A stretch of DNA of 64,000 nt from Xanthomonas sp. Lineage in GTDB: Bacteria; Pseudomonadota; Gammaproteobacteria; Xanthomonadales; Xanthomonadaceae. Location: assembly GCA_018262705.1 (NCBI GenBank), contig JADFDQ010000013.1, positions 1 to 64,000 of the forward strand, in the 5' to 3' direction. The translations under genes were made by a program, and so were the position numbers. The notes beneath the pieces are model-generated. The model was not told the origin of the DNA, did not search any database, and worked only from the letters and a program-made list of their open reading frames with translations. Positions 46,256 to 55,131 of this stretch are shown piece by piece (position 1 is the stretch's first letter; every line of letters begins with the position of its first letter).

Positions 46256-47413
46256 ATGCAACTGAATCGACGCGGTTTCCTCGGTTTCGGTGCCGGCGCG
46301 CTGGCCTGCGCCAGCTTGCCGAGGTTCGCGCTGGCCGCTTCGTCAGCAGCGGACACCCGCTTCCTGCTGGTGCTGCTGCGCGGCGGGCTGGACGGCTTGC
46401 ATGCGTTGCAACCGATCGGTGACCCGGCGTTTGCGGGATTGCGCGGCACGTTCTCCCAAGCCCCGGGCCAGCCGCAGCCGTTGCGCCTGGACAGCGATTT
46501 CGCCCTGCACGGCAAGCTGCAGTTCTGCGCCGACCTGTTTGCCGGCAAGCAGTTTTTGCCGGTGCTGGCGGTGGCGCCGCCGTATCGGCAACGCTCGCAC
46601 TTCGAAGCGCAAGATTGCGTGGAAAACGGGACTGCCGGCACCAGCGGCACGACCGGCTGGCTCAATCGCTGCGTGGCCGCGCTGCCGGGCAGCAAAGGCC
46701 TGGCGCTGTCGGCGGTGATGCCGCTGGCGATGCGTGGCAGCGGCGATGTGTCGACCTGGTCGCCGCCCTTGACCCGTGGCGTGGATCCGATCCTGTGGCA
46801 GCAATTGCAGCAACTGTATGCGGCCGATCCCGCCCTGGCGCCAACCTTCGCCGCCATCGATACCCGGATGGAATCGATGGGGGCGACCGCTGGCGGCGGT
46901 GGCATGCGGTTGCCACAGGCGATGGCCGCTGCGGCCAAGTTCATGGCGGCGCCCACCGGGCCGAGGATCGGATTCGTCGAGGACACCGGTTGGGACACCC
47001 ACGGTGGCGAACTGGCGGTGCTGGATCGCAAGCTGGCCGAGCTGGATGCCGGGCTCAAGGGCTTTCATGACGGCGCCGCACCGATCTGGGGCAATACCGT
47101 GGTCGCGATCGTGACTGAGTTCGGGCGCACCGCCGCGATCAACGGCACCGGCGGCACCGATCACGGCACCGGCGGCGTGGCGTTCCTGGCCGGCGGTGCA
47201 GTCAAGGGCGGGCGGGTGGCCGGCAGTTGGCCGGGGATGGGCAAAGCCCAGCTCAACGACGGCCGCGACCTGCTGGCCACCACCGACATGCGCGCGCTGT
47301 TCAAAGGCGTGCTGCGTGAGCATTTGGAAGTGGGGGCCGCCGCTTTGTCTGGCAGCGTGTTTCCCGACAGCGCGGCGCTACCCCCAATTTCAGGATTGAT
47401 ACGGGCGGGATGA
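46256..47413 (+). CDS. DUF1501 family protein with Tat signal
   Basis: This 385-residue protein begins MQLNRRGFLGFGAGALACAS, a twin-arginine signal (RRGFLG) that ends near residue 27 (ALA). The rest belongs to the DUF1501 family, related to the sulfatase/alkaline phosphatase fold. Key stretches are LLRGGLDGLHAL, DTGWDTHGGE and TEFGRTAAINGTGGTDHGTG with candidate metal-binding Asp and His residues. It overlaps functionally with DUF1800 in an operon. Its substrate is unknown. Confidence 0.88.
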   Translation: MQLNRRGFLGFGAGALACASLPRFALAASSAADTRFLLVLLRGGLDGLHALQPIGDPAFAGLRGTFSQAPGQPQPLRLDSDFALHGKLQFCADLFAGKQFLPVLAVAPPYRQRSHFEAQDCVENGTAGTSGTTGWLNRCVAALPGSKGLALSAVMPLAMRGSGDVSTWSPPLTRGVDPILWQQLQQLYAADPALAPTFAAIDTRMESMGATAGGGGMRLPQAMAAAAKFMAAPTGPRIGFVEDTGWDTHGGELAVLDRKLAELDAGLKGFHDGAAPIWGNTVVAIVTEFGRTAAINGTGGTDHGTGGVAFLAGGAVKGGRVAGSWPGMGKAQLNDGRDLLATTDMRALFKGVLREHLEVGAAALSGSVFPDSAALPPISGLIRAG

Positions 47414-47486
47414 CCGCTTTTCGCCAAAATCCGCGTTATCCTCAGCAACGTGCATCCCCGCACCTTGATCGAGGGAAACCGACGCT

Positions 47487-47828
47487 ATGAACGAGATCAC
47501 CGCCCCCAGCGAAGATCGCCAGCTGGCCATGCTGACCCACCTGTCCGGCATTCTGCTGGGCTTCATTGTCCCGCTGATCATCTGGCTGACCAACAAGGAC
47601 AAAGCCGAAAAAGCCTGGCTCAACGAGCAGGCCAAGGAAGCGCTGAACTTCCAGATCATGGTCGCGATTGCCTACGTTGCCTGCATGATCCTGGCGTTCA
47701 TCATCATCGGCGGCCTGCTGATGCCCGTGGTCTGGATCGTCAACCTGATTTTCTGCATCCTCGCCGGCATGGCCGCCAACAAGGGCGAAAACTACCGCTA
47801 TCCGTTCTCGCTGCGCCTGATCAAGTAA
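47487..47828 (+). CDS. DUF4870 small membrane protein
   Basis: This 113-residue membrane protein has about three hydrophobic segments (residues 15-35, 54-80 and 80-95), and the stretch SEDRQLAMLTHLSGILLGF plus NEQAKEALNFQI is typical of the DUF4870 (Tic20-like) family. Its function is unknown. It is monocistronic, with a strong terminator 29 bp after its stop. Confidence 0.88.
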   Translation: MNEITAPSEDRQLAMLTHLSGILLGFIVPLIIWLTNKDKAEKAWLNEQAKEALNFQIMVAIAYVACMILAFIIIGGLLMPVVWIVNLIFCILAGMAANKGENYRYPFSLRLIK

Positions 47829-47856
47829 TCCGTTCGGCCAGACGCAAAGCTCCCGG

Positions 47857-47891
47857 CCGCCGGCGATCGAATGATCGTCGGCGGTTTTTTT
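47857..47891 (+). terminator. rho-independent terminator after DUF4870 gene
   Basis: The arms CCGCCGGCGATC and GATCGTCGGCGG pair over 12 bp with one G-T, with a GAAT loop and a TTTTTTT tail. It is the clearest terminator in the window. Confidence 0.92.
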
Positions 47892-47920
47892 GTGCCGATG
47901 GAATGTGCTTGCGAGACCCC

Positions 47921-47948
47921 GTAGGAGCGCACCACAGGGGCGCGATCG
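47921..47948. repeat. half REP-like element
   Basis: CGTAGGAGCGCACCACAGGG followed by GCGCGATC matches the left half of the REP element at 15349. No inverted partner follows. Confidence 0.65.
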
Positions 47949-47958
47949 GCAAACAACA

Positions 47959-47986
47959 GGGCAGGCTCTCTTGCGAAAGCCTGCCC
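47959..47986 (-). terminator. hairpin downstream of M48 gene
   Basis: The arms GGGCAGGCT and AGCCTGCCC form a 9-bp stem. On the minus strand it is followed by TGTTGTTTG, a weak T-rich tail. It lies 29 bp past the M48 stop and probably ends the CHASE2-M48 transcript. Confidence 0.55.
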
Positions 47987-48015
47987 CGCGAGGGCTCGAA
48001 AACGGTCGATCCCGG

Positions 48016-49374
48016 TCAGCGATCCAGGTAGGCCTGCAGATTCTTGTAGCCGCTCTTGTCGAGCGCATCCAACCGTTTGTCCAGCGGCGGATGGGTCTTG
48101 TACAGATTGGCGAGACTTGCCGAAGATGAACCGTACGACGCCATCTTCTGCAGCACCGCGTACAGCTCCAGCGGGTTGAAGCCGCCGCGAGCCAGATAGA
48201 TGCTGGCGGCCTGATCGGCGCGGTACTCAGCGTTGCGGTCGAGCTGGGTCAGCATGATCGCCGCGCCGTTCCTTGCAATGAAATCCTTGGCCATGCTGCC
48301 GGCCACGCCGCCGCCAACGTTGACTCGGCTCATGGCGATCTCGGTTCCGGCCTGGGTCAGTTCCTGCTTGCGGATGACCTCGTAATGGTCGCGTTGGACC
48401 ACGTGGCTGAGCTCGTGGCCGAGCACGGCGGCAACTTCGGCATCGCTGGCCAACAGGTCATAGAGGCCGCGGGTGATCAGGATGTAGCCACCGGGGGCGG
48501 CGAAGGCGTTGAGTTCGCCGTCGTCGATCACGCCGAAGGTCCACGGCAGGTCCGGCCGGCTGGTTTGCGATGCCAGCCAGCGGCCGATCAGGTTGACCCG
48601 ATGCTGCATGGCGGAATCGTTGACCAAGGGCGCGGCGCCGAGGATACGGCCGGCGATCATCGGGCCGAGTTCCAGTTCTTCCTGCAGGACTTCGGTCTCG
48701 GACTTGCCGACCAGGGCGTCGCTGTGCTCGGCGGCGGTGCCGGCGGCGGTGCCGGCGGTACCGGGGATGAGAGCGGACAGCGCTCCGCCGAGCGCGCGCA
48801 GACCGCCGCGGCGTTGGCGCTGGGACGGGCCGCTGGGCGCACCCTGATCCGCCTTGGGCTTGAATTCCTGCGGGTAGGCCACGCTGGTGGCGACCCAGTG
48901 GTTGCGCGCCGCCGCCTGCTCGGCCTCCTGCGCACTGACCCGGTAGGATTCCATGCGTGAAAGCTGGGCAGCGTCGAAACTGGCCGCCTTGAGCTGGCTT
49001 TCGTTGAGACCGCGCACGCTCGCGGTTTCGGTCGTCCGGCCCTGTCCGCCGCGTCCGGTGAACAATGCGGCACCGATGCCGCCACCGCTGTTGTTGCTTT
49101 GGCTGGATGCCATGCGTATTTCATTGACGCGCACAAAGCCGGACTGGCCGCCGTCGAGGGCCACCTTGAACCACAGGCCTTCCTGGCCGGTGACGTTGAC
49201 GCTGGCGTTGTTCTTCAGCGTTGCCAACGTCGGCGAGCCGAACGATGCCGCCGCGTGGACGTCCACCTTCGGTTTGGCCACGGTGGCCGGGGAGCTGCCG
49301 TTGGCGGCCATCAGCAGGCCTGAAAAGGCCAGCGTCAGGGTCGCGGCGACCATTCGCAATATGGCGTGGTTCAT
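48016..49374 (-). CDS. exported SH3b-M48 family metalloprotease
   Basis: This 452-residue protein has a signal peptide (residues 1-23), a bacterial SH3 domain (about 35-88), a linker with SVRGLNESQLKAASFDAAQL and a Gly/Ala-rich stretch (about 190-215). An M48 peptidase domain (about 225-450) has the zinc motif HELSH at 320-324 and a third-ligand glutamate in NAEYRADQAA. It is related to BepA-type periplasmic quality-control proteases, but the SH3 domain is extra. The start overlaps the stop of the CHASE2 gene by 4 bp, so they form one operon. Confidence 0.87.
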   Translation of the reverse strand: MNHAILRMVAATLTLAFSGLLMAANGSSPATVAKPKVDVHAAASFGSPTLATLKNNASVNVTGQEGLWFKVALDGGQSGFVRVNEIRMASSQSNNSGGGIGAALFTGRGGQGRTTETASVRGLNESQLKAASFDAAQLSRMESYRVSAQEAEQAAARNHWVATSVAYPQEFKPKADQGAPSGPSQRQRRGGLRALGGALSALIPGTAGTAAGTAAEHSDALVGKSETEVLQEELELGPMIAGRILGAAPLVNDSAMQHRVNLIGRWLASQTSRPDLPWTFGVIDDGELNAFAAPGGYILITRGLYDLLASDAEVAAVLGHELSHVVQRDHYEVIRKQELTQAGTEIAMSRVNVGGGVAGSMAKDFIARNGAAIMLTQLDRNAEYRADQAASIYLARGGFNPLELYAVLQKMASYGSSSASLANLYKTHPPLDKRLDALDKSGYKNLQAYLDR

Positions 49375-51251
49375 GGGTCTTCCTTGCCTTGGGGCGGGTC
49401 TTGGTCGAAGTCGATGGTGTGGGCGGAGCGAATCATGAAGCTGTTGTCGGCGACCAGCGGCGATTCGTCATTATTGTGCAAATCCTGTCCGAGCAGTTCG
49501 CGCAGGCGCAGCCGCTCGCCGCGGGTCGTATCGTCGTCGTCGTCATCTATTTCAGCAACGGAAATACAGACCAGAACCCGGCCATAATCTTCCAGTCGCA
49601 GATCGCCCGCATTCAGGAGCCGGTGGAGTTCGTCCAGTTCGCCCTTGGCGGTGGCCAGGGTGCTGTCGTGATCGGCTCCGGTCCAGACCAGAACCATCAG
49701 ATCGTCGAGGATTTCGTGCAGCCAGCTCTTGCGCTCGACGATGCCTTCGATCATCACCGCTTCGCCGCCGCCGTAGAGCTGGCGCCGCAGCAGGCGCCGG
49801 TATTCGCGCCGACCGCGCACCGCCGCGAAGTCGTTCAGATCCGGCGCGGCAACAAAGCGCAGTCGCGCCATCGCCATGCAGGGCGTCGTCCTAGGGTCGT
49901 ATTCCGCGCGGTAGTCGTTGTTGCCGATCGCGCGACCGCGCTGCAGGGCGGCGTACATTCGGCAGATCCCGAAGCACAGGCTGACAAAACCAATGGTGGC
50001 GAAAATATCGAGAAAAACTCCAAAATAGCTAAGACCGATGACGGCGGCGAGCAGGATCAGCCCGTTGACCGCGACGAAAACGGCGTCCATGTCTTCGTGC
50101 GGCTCGCCGCGCCAGAACGCGTAGGTCGTCAGCAGCAACAGAATCGAAGCCAGCAGGTACTTGAACTCCGTCGGCGGCATCCAGATCGCACTGTCATGCA
50201 GCAAGGCATCGGTGGCCTCGGCCCAGACTTCGACCCCGGGCATGGCGGAATTGAGCGGGGTTGGTTTGCTGTCGCTGATTCCAGAAGCGGTGTAGCCGAC
50301 CAGCGCGACGGCGCCGTTCAGGTCCGGAAGCACGGCTTTCCGGTCGCCGCAGACGCGTTCTCCGGCCAGCAGGTCGGCCGCGCTGATGTAGGGAATCTTG
50401 TTGTGTTTGCTGCGCCAGTTGATCCGGATTACGGCCGGATAGGAGGCGGGCGCGCGGTTCTGGAGTTGGGCGGCAATTCGCAAGGGCAGCGTCGGAAGCC
50501 CCCAATCGCCGGCATCTTCGCGCAGCGGCACGTCGCGCAGGATACCGTCCTTGCCGCGACTGACGTTGGTCAGCGCCGACCAATGCGCCATCGACTTGCC
50601 GAAGGGCAGAAACACGGCGATCTTCGGGCCCGGGGGTGCGGCTTCCGGCGTCAGCCTGAACGCGCCGGGCACTTGCGCGGCGTGCAGCGGCGAAGCCGCA
50701 TCGAAGTCTTCGTTCTGACGGGCAGAGGCGAACAGGAACCGCCCTTTGCCGCCGGCGGCGACCGCATCCAGCATGGCGTCGCCGTCCGGGTCGTTCGGGT
50801 TGGGGTCGACGAATTGCACGTCCATGCCGACCGCCTTGACGCCGGCGCGGTCGAGCGTGTCCAGCAGATCGGCGTGGATCGAGCGCGGCCAGGGCCAGCC
50901 GCCGACGCCCTGCGCGCGGGTCCATTCCAGCGAACAGTCGTCGATTTCCACCACCACGGTCCTGCCGGAAGGCTTCGGCTCCGCCGGGCGCCAGCGGACG
51001 ATGGTGTCGAACACGCTGTCTTCGGCCGAACTCAGGCTGCCGCTGTGGCTGTAGTCCCAGCCGAGCCAACCCAGCGCTGCGATGGCGAGCAGGGGGTAGA
51101 AGGCGAATTTCAGTTTGAGCGCGACCCGCGTCATCGGCCGCCGGTAGCCGCGTTCGACCAGCGACCAGGTGTCCATGAACCAGACCGCCAGCGACGCCGT
51201 TGAAGCGTCAAAACGGTCGAGCAAGCGGCGTATGGGCTTGTTTTGCCCCAT
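49371..51251 (-). CDS. CHASE2-domain membrane protein with unknown C-terminal domain
   Basis: This 626-residue protein has one N-terminal membrane span (about 49-66) and a periplasmic CHASE2 sensor domain (about 75-355; DSVFDTIVRWRP, DCSLEWTRAQGVGGWPWPR, then GVKAVGMDVQFVDPN). Three C-terminal spans (about 365-435) and a roughly 190-residue cytosolic tail follow. CHASE2 is usually fused to a kinase or adenylate cyclase, but no catalytic motif of either is visible in the tail, which contains an Asp run (EIDDDDDDTTRG). The downstream SH3-M48 protease overlaps by 4 bp, so a signal from the CHASE2 domain may act together with the protease. Confidence 0.82.
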   Translation of the reverse strand: MGQNKPIRRLLDRFDASTASLAVWFMDTWSLVERGYRRPMTRVALKLKFAFYPLLAIAALGWLGWDYSHSGSLSSAEDSVFDTIVRWRPAEPKPSGRTVVVEIDDCSLEWTRAQGVGGWPWPRSIHADLLDTLDRAGVKAVGMDVQFVDPNPNDPDGDAMLDAVAAGGKGRFLFASARQNEDFDAASPLHAAQVPGAFRLTPEAAPPGPKIAVFLPFGKSMAHWSALTNVSRGKDGILRDVPLREDAGDWGLPTLPLRIAAQLQNRAPASYPAVIRINWRSKHNKIPYISAADLLAGERVCGDRKAVLPDLNGAVALVGYTASGISDSKPTPLNSAMPGVEVWAEATDALLHDSAIWMPPTEFKYLLASILLLLTTYAFWRGEPHEDMDAVFVAVNGLILLAAVIGLSYFGVFLDIFATIGFVSLCFGICRMYAALQRGRAIGNNDYRAEYDPRTTPCMAMARLRFVAAPDLNDFAAVRGRREYRRLLRRQLYGGGEAVMIEGIVERKSWLHEILDDLMVLVWTGADHDSTLATAKGELDELHRLLNAGDLRLEDYGRVLVCISVAEIDDDDDDTTRGERLRLRELLGQDLHNNDESPLVADNSFMIRSAHTIDFDQDPPQGKEDP

Positions 51252-51262
51252 GGAACGCTCCG

Positions 51263-52150
51263 TCAGTGGTCGCGCTCGATCACTCTGCGTGCGAGCGAGG
51301 TCAGGGGGCCAGTCTGCGCGTCCAGTTCGCCGAGCGCATCCTGCATTTGCGAAAAAAGCGCCGCAAGCCGGACGCGGCTGGCGTCGATCCCGAGCAGGGC
51401 AGGGAACGTTGCCTTGTGCTGATCGACGTCCTTGCCGGCGGTTTTTCCGAGCGTGGCCGAATCGCCTTCGACATCAAGCAGATCATCGCGGATCTGGAAC
51501 GCCAGTCCCAGTGCGTCGGCGAAACGGTCCAGCGCCTCGCGAGTGAGCGCGTTGGCGCCGGCAGCCAAAGTCGCCAACCGCACCGAACAGCGCAGCAGCG
51601 CGCCGGTTTTCATGGCGTGCAGGCGCTCGAGCGCGGACAGTGCGCTTTGCCCAGCCGATTGCCCGGTGGCTTCGATGTCGAGTGCCTGCCCGCCGCACAT
51701 GCCGGCAGCGCCTGCGGCATGCGCCAGTTCCGCAAGCATGGCGATTTTTGCGTCGGCGGGCAGCGGCGCCAGGGCCAACGTTTCGAAGGCCAGAGTTTGC
51801 AGCGCATCGCCGGCGAGGATGGCGGTGGCTTCGTCGAAGGCAACGTGGACGGTCGGACGTCCGCGCCGCAGCGCGTCGTTATCCATCGCCGGCAGGTCGT
51901 CGTGAACCAGCGAATAGCAGTGGATCAGCTCGACGGCGGCCGCCGCGTGATCGAGTTCCGGCTCGGACAGGCCGAGCGCCGTGCCGGTGGCATACACCAG
52001 CAGCGGGCGCATGCACTTGCCGCCGCCCAGCGCCGCGTGACGCATTGCGGCGTGCAGCCGCTGCGACGCCGCAAGTCCGGGATCGGCCAGGACGCGCTCC
52101 AGCGTCGCTTCGCTGCGGGCGCGCCAGCGCTCGAACGCAGGTTCAGCCAT
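51263..52150 (-). CDS. ispA: farnesyl diphosphate synthase IspA
   Basis: IspA condenses IPP with DMAPP and GPP to farnesyl diphosphate. The 295-residue all-alpha protein has the first Asp-rich motif DDLPAMD (84-90), [10 protein letters not shown] with the IPP-binding Arg, and the second Asp-rich motif DDLLD. I chose the ATG giving MAEPAFERW, overlapping the xseB stop by 8 bp; longer readings are xseB in another frame. ispG earlier in the window supplies the same pathway. Confidence 0.94.
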   Translation of the reverse strand: MAEPAFERWRARSEATLERVLADPGLAASQRLHAAMRHAALGGGKCMRPLLVYATGTALGLSEPELDHAAAAVELIHCYSLVHDDLPAMDNDALRRGRPTVHVAFDEATAILAGDALQTLAFETLALAPLPADAKIAMLAELAHAAGAAGMCGGQALDIEATGQSAGQSALSALERLHAMKTGALLRCSVRLATLAAGANALTREALDRFADALGLAFQIRDDLLDVEGDSATLGKTAGKDVDQHKATFPALLGIDASRVRLAALFSQMQDALGELDAQTGPLTSLARRVIERDH

Positions 52151-52406
52151 TGCGCTCGGGATCGAAATCGGTGGCGTCCTCGGGCGCGGCCGGATCGACC
52201 AGCGCGCGAACCCGCAGTTCGGCCTGTTCGAGCGCGGTCTGGCAGCGGCGGTACAGCCCGACCCCGCTTTCGTAGGCGGCCAGTGATTGTTCGAGCGACA
52301 TGCCGCCGGTTTCCATTCTTGCGACCAGCGCTTCCAGCGCCTGCATCGAAGTCTCGAAGTCGGCAACAGCCGAGGCGTCCTGCGTTGGTTTCGGTGTTTT
52401 GGCCAT
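52143..52406 (-). CDS. xseB: exodeoxyribonuclease VII small subunit XseB
   Basis: This 87-residue helical protein pairs with XseA. The core [20 protein letters not shown], then [16 protein letters not shown], is the family pattern. It overlaps ispA by 8 bp, matching the common xseB-ispA order, and lies 9 bp after tilS. Confidence 0.95.
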   Translation of the reverse strand: MAKTPKPTQDASAVADFETSMQALEALVARMETGGMSLEQSLAAYESGVGLYRRCQTALEQAELRVRALVDPAAPEDATDFDPERNG

Positions 52407-52415
52407 GCCGCCAGT

Positions 52416-53717
52416 TTACGCTAGGCCGACCCACCGCAAGCGGGCCTCGTGCCCGCTCAGCCAGGCCTGCATCCGCGCGGAAACGATCCGCTCTCCGGCA
52501 GCCAGCAATTCGATTTCGTCGAACAGCAGCGGCAGCCGTTCGCGCTGCCACGGCGGCACGGCGAGATCCTGCAGAACGTGCTTGAGCGCGTGCGAATGCG
52601 TTCGTCCCGGCAATACGATGCGCTCGCCGCCTCGGCGGTAACGCACCTGCAGCCGGGTGTCGAAGCGCGCCGCACCGATCAGGGCCAGCGTGTCGCCGCC
52701 GGGAAGGACCAGCGCCGATGCCCCATCCCAGTCCTGCTGCCAGTGGGCAGGCGGCTGGGCCGGGATGGACGCCGCGTGCAGCAGATCGCGCCAACGCGCG
52801 ATGCGTGCGCCCGACCAGTCGCAGCACGACCGGGCGTCGGGGCGTGCGCGCAGCAGTTCCGCTTCGATCCGGTCGATGACTCGGGGCGGAAGCGGCGGCA
52901 GGCCGAGCTGCGTCGTCCATAGCCGCAGCACCCGTGCGCGACGCGGTGGCGCCAGTGCGGTCAACGCGGACACGGACAGCAGCGAAGCGTTCGCCGCTCC
53001 GGTTTCGACGCCATGGCTGCGCTCCAGCACGGCGGCATCTTCTTCGGTGAGCAGATCGCTGGCCTGCGCGCACAGCGCCGCGCTGCGCGCCAGCGCGGCA
53101 TCCGTCTTTGGCCAGCGCTCGCGCAATGCCGGAAGCACGCGATGGCGCAGAAAATTGCGGTCGAACGTGTCGCTGGCGTTGCTCGGGTCATCGATCCAGC
53201 GCAGGCCGCGTTCGCTGGCGTAGCGTTCGAGTTCGGCGCGGGAGACGTCCAGCAGCGGCCGCCACATCCAGCCGCTTGCGTAGCGCCGCCACGGCCGCAT
53301 CGCCGCCAGCCCGTCCGCGCCGGAACCGCGCAGCGCGCGCAGCAGAAAAGTTTCCGCCTGATCTTCAAGGTGGTGGGCGAGGGCGAGGATTTCGTCGTCG
53401 CCCAGCGCCTCGGCGAAGGCAGCACGTCGCGCCGCGCGTGCGGCACCTTCGACACCCAGACCGCTGGAGCGGTCGACTGCCACGCGCACGACGGTCAGCG
53501 GAACACCGAGTGCTTCGCACACGGCCCGACAGTGTGCCGCCCAACTGTCCGCTTCGACCTGCAGGCCGTGATGGGCGTGGATTGCGCGCAGATCGGCGTG
53601 GGCGTGTTTGAGCAGATGCAGCAGCACCGTCGAATCGAGTCCGCCGCTGAAACCGACGAGAACGGGACGCTCCGGCTTGCCGGCAAGGCAACGAAGCCGA
53701 TCAAATGCGCCGTTCAT
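52416..53717 (-). CDS. tilS: tRNA(Ile)-lysidine synthase TilS
   Basis: TilS modifies the wobble C of tRNA-Ile(CAU) with lysine, so that it reads AUA. The 433-residue protein has the P-loop SGGLDST (residues 24-30), HHGLQVEADSWAAHC and ALAHHLEDQAETFLLRALRG with the conserved His and Asp. A C-terminal TilS domain follows. I chose the ATG giving MNGAFDRLRCL; the longer frame is in a different gene region. It lies 41 bp after the small membrane protein gene. Confidence 0.94.
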   Translation of the reverse strand: MNGAFDRLRCLAGKPERPVLVGFSGGLDSTVLLHLLKHAHADLRAIHAHHGLQVEADSWAAHCRAVCEALGVPLTVVRVAVDRSSGLGVEGAARAARRAAFAEALGDDEILALAHHLEDQAETFLLRALRGSGADGLAAMRPWRRYASGWMWRPLLDVSRAELERYASERGLRWIDDPSNASDTFDRNFLRHRVLPALRERWPKTDAALARSAALCAQASDLLTEEDAAVLERSHGVETGAANASLLSVSALTALAPPRRARVLRLWTTQLGLPPLPPRVIDRIEAELLRARPDARSCCDWSGARIARWRDLLHAASIPAQPPAHWQQDWDGASALVLPGGDTLALIGAARFDTRLQVRYRRGGERIVLPGRTHSHALKHVLQDLAVPPWQRERLPLLFDEIELLAAGERIVSARMQAWLSGHEARLRWVGLA

Positions 53718-53757
53718 GCAATGCTCCGCGCGCTGGGCCGTCGCGGAGCGGAATGCG

Positions 53758-54045
53758 TCATTCGGTTTCGATCCGGATGCCGCCGACGAAACCCGAGGCC
53801 AGGTTGTAGATGAAGGCCTGGAGGATGCCGCCGATGAAACCGAAGATGCCGTAGAGGATCGGCAGGGCGATGATGCCCATGACCCCTCCGAACATTGCCA
53901 TGGCACCCCCCTGGTGGTTGCCCAACGCGGCGCCGAACAAGCTGCTGAAGAGGAAGAAGATGACGCCGGCGAACAGGCCGAAGGCAGCCGCGATGATGCC
54001 GGTGATCTTGCCGGCGGAAAAAACGTCGATGTGCTTGATGACCAT
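53758..54045 (-). CDS. small membrane protein, DUF3566-like, function unknown
   Basis: This 95-residue protein has two long hydrophobic stretches (about residues 13-45 and 46-80) rich in Gly, Ile and Phe and a KHIDVFSAGKITG N-terminus. The layout resembles small transmembrane proteins that start with a K-(V/I)-FS-GK motif. No catalytic residues are visible. It is convergent with nothing and may be transcribed with tilS. Confidence 0.6.
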   Translation of the reverse strand: MVIKHIDVFSAGKITGIIAAAFGLFAGVIFFLFSSLFGAALGNHQGGAMAMFGGVMGIIALPILYGIFGFIGGILQAFIYNLASGFVGGIRIETE

Positions 54046-54117
54046 GGTTGTCCCCGGTTGCGTTGGGCCGGCGGAGTGCCGACTTCACGATTCTAGGGCA
54101 GAACCGGCGCGATCGAA

Positions 54118-55077
54118 TCAGACGGTTTCGTAGGTCCCGTAGCCGCGCAAGCGGCGGTAGCGGCGTTCCAGCAGTTCCGGAACCGGCACGTCCTGCAGGG
54201 CATCCAGTTCGTTCAACAGCACCGCTTTCAGGCGCTTGGCCATTTGCACCGGGTTGCGGTGGGCGCCGCCGGTGGGCTCGCGCACCACCTTGTCGATCAG
54301 GCCCAGGGCAAGCAGGCGCTTGGCGGTCATGCCCAGTTGCTCGGCGGCGTCCTTGGCCTTGGCCGCGTCGCGCCACAGGATCGAGGCGCAGCCTTCCGGG
54401 CTGATCACCGAATAGGTGCTGTATTCGAGCATGAGCGTGCGGTCGCCGACGCCGATGGCGAGCGCGCCGCCGCTGCCGCCTTCGCCGATCACGGTGCAGA
54501 TGATCGGCACCTTGAGTTCGGCCATTTCCAGCAGATTGCGGGCGATGGCTTCGGATTGCCCGCGCTCCTCGGCGTCGATGCCGGGCCAGGCGCCGGGGGT
54601 GTCGATGAAGGTCAGGATCGGCAGGCCGAAGCGCTCGGCCAGCTTCATCAGTCGCAGCGCCTTGCGGTAGCCCTCGGGCTTGGGCATGCCGAAGTTGCGC
54701 TTGACCTTGGCGCGGGTGTCGCGGCCTTTTTCATGGCCGATCACCAGCAGCGGACGGCCGTCGATGCGGGCCAACCCGCCGACGATGGCGGCGTCGTCGG
54801 CAAAGGCGCGGTCGCCGGCGAGTTCCTGGAATTCTTCGCAGATCACCCGCAGATAATCCAGCGTGTACGGCCGCTGCGGGTGGCGCGAGAGCTGCGAAAT
54901 CTGCCATGGGGTCAGATCGCGGAAAATGGTGGCGGTGCGCTTGCGCAGCTTTTCCTGCAGCGCGCGCACCTCGGCATCGATATTCACCGCGGTGCCGTTG
55001 CCGGCATCGCGCAGCTCCTGGATCTTGGCGTCCAGGTCGGCGATCGGCTGTTCGAAGTCGAGGTGGTTCTGGCTCAT
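54118..55077 (-). CDS. accA: acetyl-CoA carboxylase carboxyltransferase subunit alpha AccA
   Basis: AccA is the carboxyltransferase alpha subunit that, with AccD, moves carboxyl from biotin to acetyl-CoA for fatty acid synthesis. The 319-residue protein shows [28 protein letters not shown], the crotonase-like [15 protein letters not shown] and [16 protein letters not shown] start at [11 protein letters not shown]. The dnaE gene lies upstream on the same strand with 54 bp between, the common dnaE-accA order. Confidence 0.96.
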   Translation of the reverse strand: MSQNHLDFEQPIADLDAKIQELRDAGNGTAVNIDAEVRALQEKLRKRTATIFRDLTPWQISQLSRHPQRPYTLDYLRVICEEFQELAGDRAFADDAAIVGGLARIDGRPLLVIGHEKGRDTRAKVKRNFGMPKPEGYRKALRLMKLAERFGLPILTFIDTPGAWPGIDAEERGQSEAIARNLLEMAELKVPIICTVIGEGGSGGALAIGVGDRTLMLEYSTYSVISPEGCASILWRDAAKAKDAAEQLGMTAKRLLALGLIDKVVREPTGGAHRNPVQMAKRLKAVLLNELDALQDVPVPELLERRYRRLRGYGTYETV

Positions 55078-55131
55078 TGCGGGGATTTTAGCAGTCGGCC
55101 GGTGCGACACGCCGATGGGGTGCGAACGCCG

